A stretch of 12,506 nt of DNA, taken from positions 1-12,506 of the forward strand of contig JACQJU010000029.1 of assembly GCA_016204905.1 (NCBI GenBank). Reading direction: 5' to 3'. The position numbers and the translations under genes are program-made. The notes under the pieces are model-generated. The model had not been told where the DNA came from. It did not search any database and worked only from the letters and a program-made list of their open reading frames with translations. Below, one piece after another: positions 12,463 through 12,506 of the stretch (positions are counted from its first letter, which is position 1; the number at the start of each line of letters is the position of its first letter). The DNA comes from Candidatus Gottesmanbacteria bacterium (GTDB lineage: Bacteria > Patescibacteriota > Microgenomatia > 2-02-FULL-39-11).

Positions 12463-12506
12463 AATTAAAAATAACATTTATAAAAATTATAATTGTTATA
12501 AAAGTT
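12459..12506 (+). CDS. Start of a further gene cut by the window edge
   Basis: ATG at 12459 overlaps the TGA of the preceding gene (ATGA), the same coupling used by two other gene pairs here, and the frame stays open for all 16 codons to the window end. The predicted start MKLKITFIKIIIVIKV is basic then hydrophobic, like a membrane anchor or signal peptide. With so few codons and AT-rich sequence this may be chance. Confidence 0.45.
   Translation, partial: MKLKITFIKIIIVIKV

Overview
The window looks like a chromosomal piece of a Candidate Phyla Radiation (Patescibacteria) bacterium. It is AT-rich, with short intergenic gaps and several 4-base ATGA/GTGA gene overlaps. It carries tiny hypothetical proteins, a divergent LCP/LytR_C envelope protein, and almost no Shine-Dalgarno sequences before the starts. 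TGA acts as a stop, so the recoded TGA-Gly of Gracilibacteria/Absconditabacteria is not in use. The phylum call is an inference from gene content and style; no marker for a finer rank is present.

Layout. Positions 1-350 hold a minus-strand tRNA-Leu locus: a good sigma70-type promoter, one intact tRNA-Leu(CAA), three broken tRNA pieces, and a perfect 72-nt three-way-junction palindrome abutting one piece. From 380 to 5243 a plus-strand run encodes an M17 leucyl aminopeptidase, an MFS exporter, a very divergent Lgt-like membrane protein, a DksA/TraR zinc-finger protein and an RluA-family pseudouridine synthase. A structured 240-bp gap follows. Next come a CPA2 (Kef-type) cation:proton antiporter with an RCK domain and, 5 bp later, a 509-aa protein with a C-terminal caspase/CHAT-like (clan CD) domain. 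A separate promoter at 8745-8753 starts a coupled trio: a 49-aa basic protein, the LCP/LytR_C protein and a 58-aa membrane protein. A minus-strand TPR gene converges on this trio. YebC, a polytopic membrane protein and the first codons of a third gene end the window, each overlapping the next by 4 bp.

The least expected feature is a set of short-period repeat arrays. Between pepA and the MFS gene (7-bp units), MFS and lgt-like (8-bp), dksA-like and rluA-like (7-bp), and TPR and yebC (8-bp) lie arrays of 4-7 degenerate units, usually as two oppositely oriented arms that could fold into a long imperfect hairpin. A fifth array of the same architecture lies inside the rluA-like gene, where the unit is 9 bp and the reading frame stays open. 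A sixth, with three 9-bp units, lies further along the same gene. The cores of most units contain TAG/CTA.

Functionally the genes cover peptide turnover, export, envelope attachment, ion homeostasis and translation/transcription factors. The antiporter plus caspase-like pair and the palindrome in the tRNA locus are the other points that merit attention.
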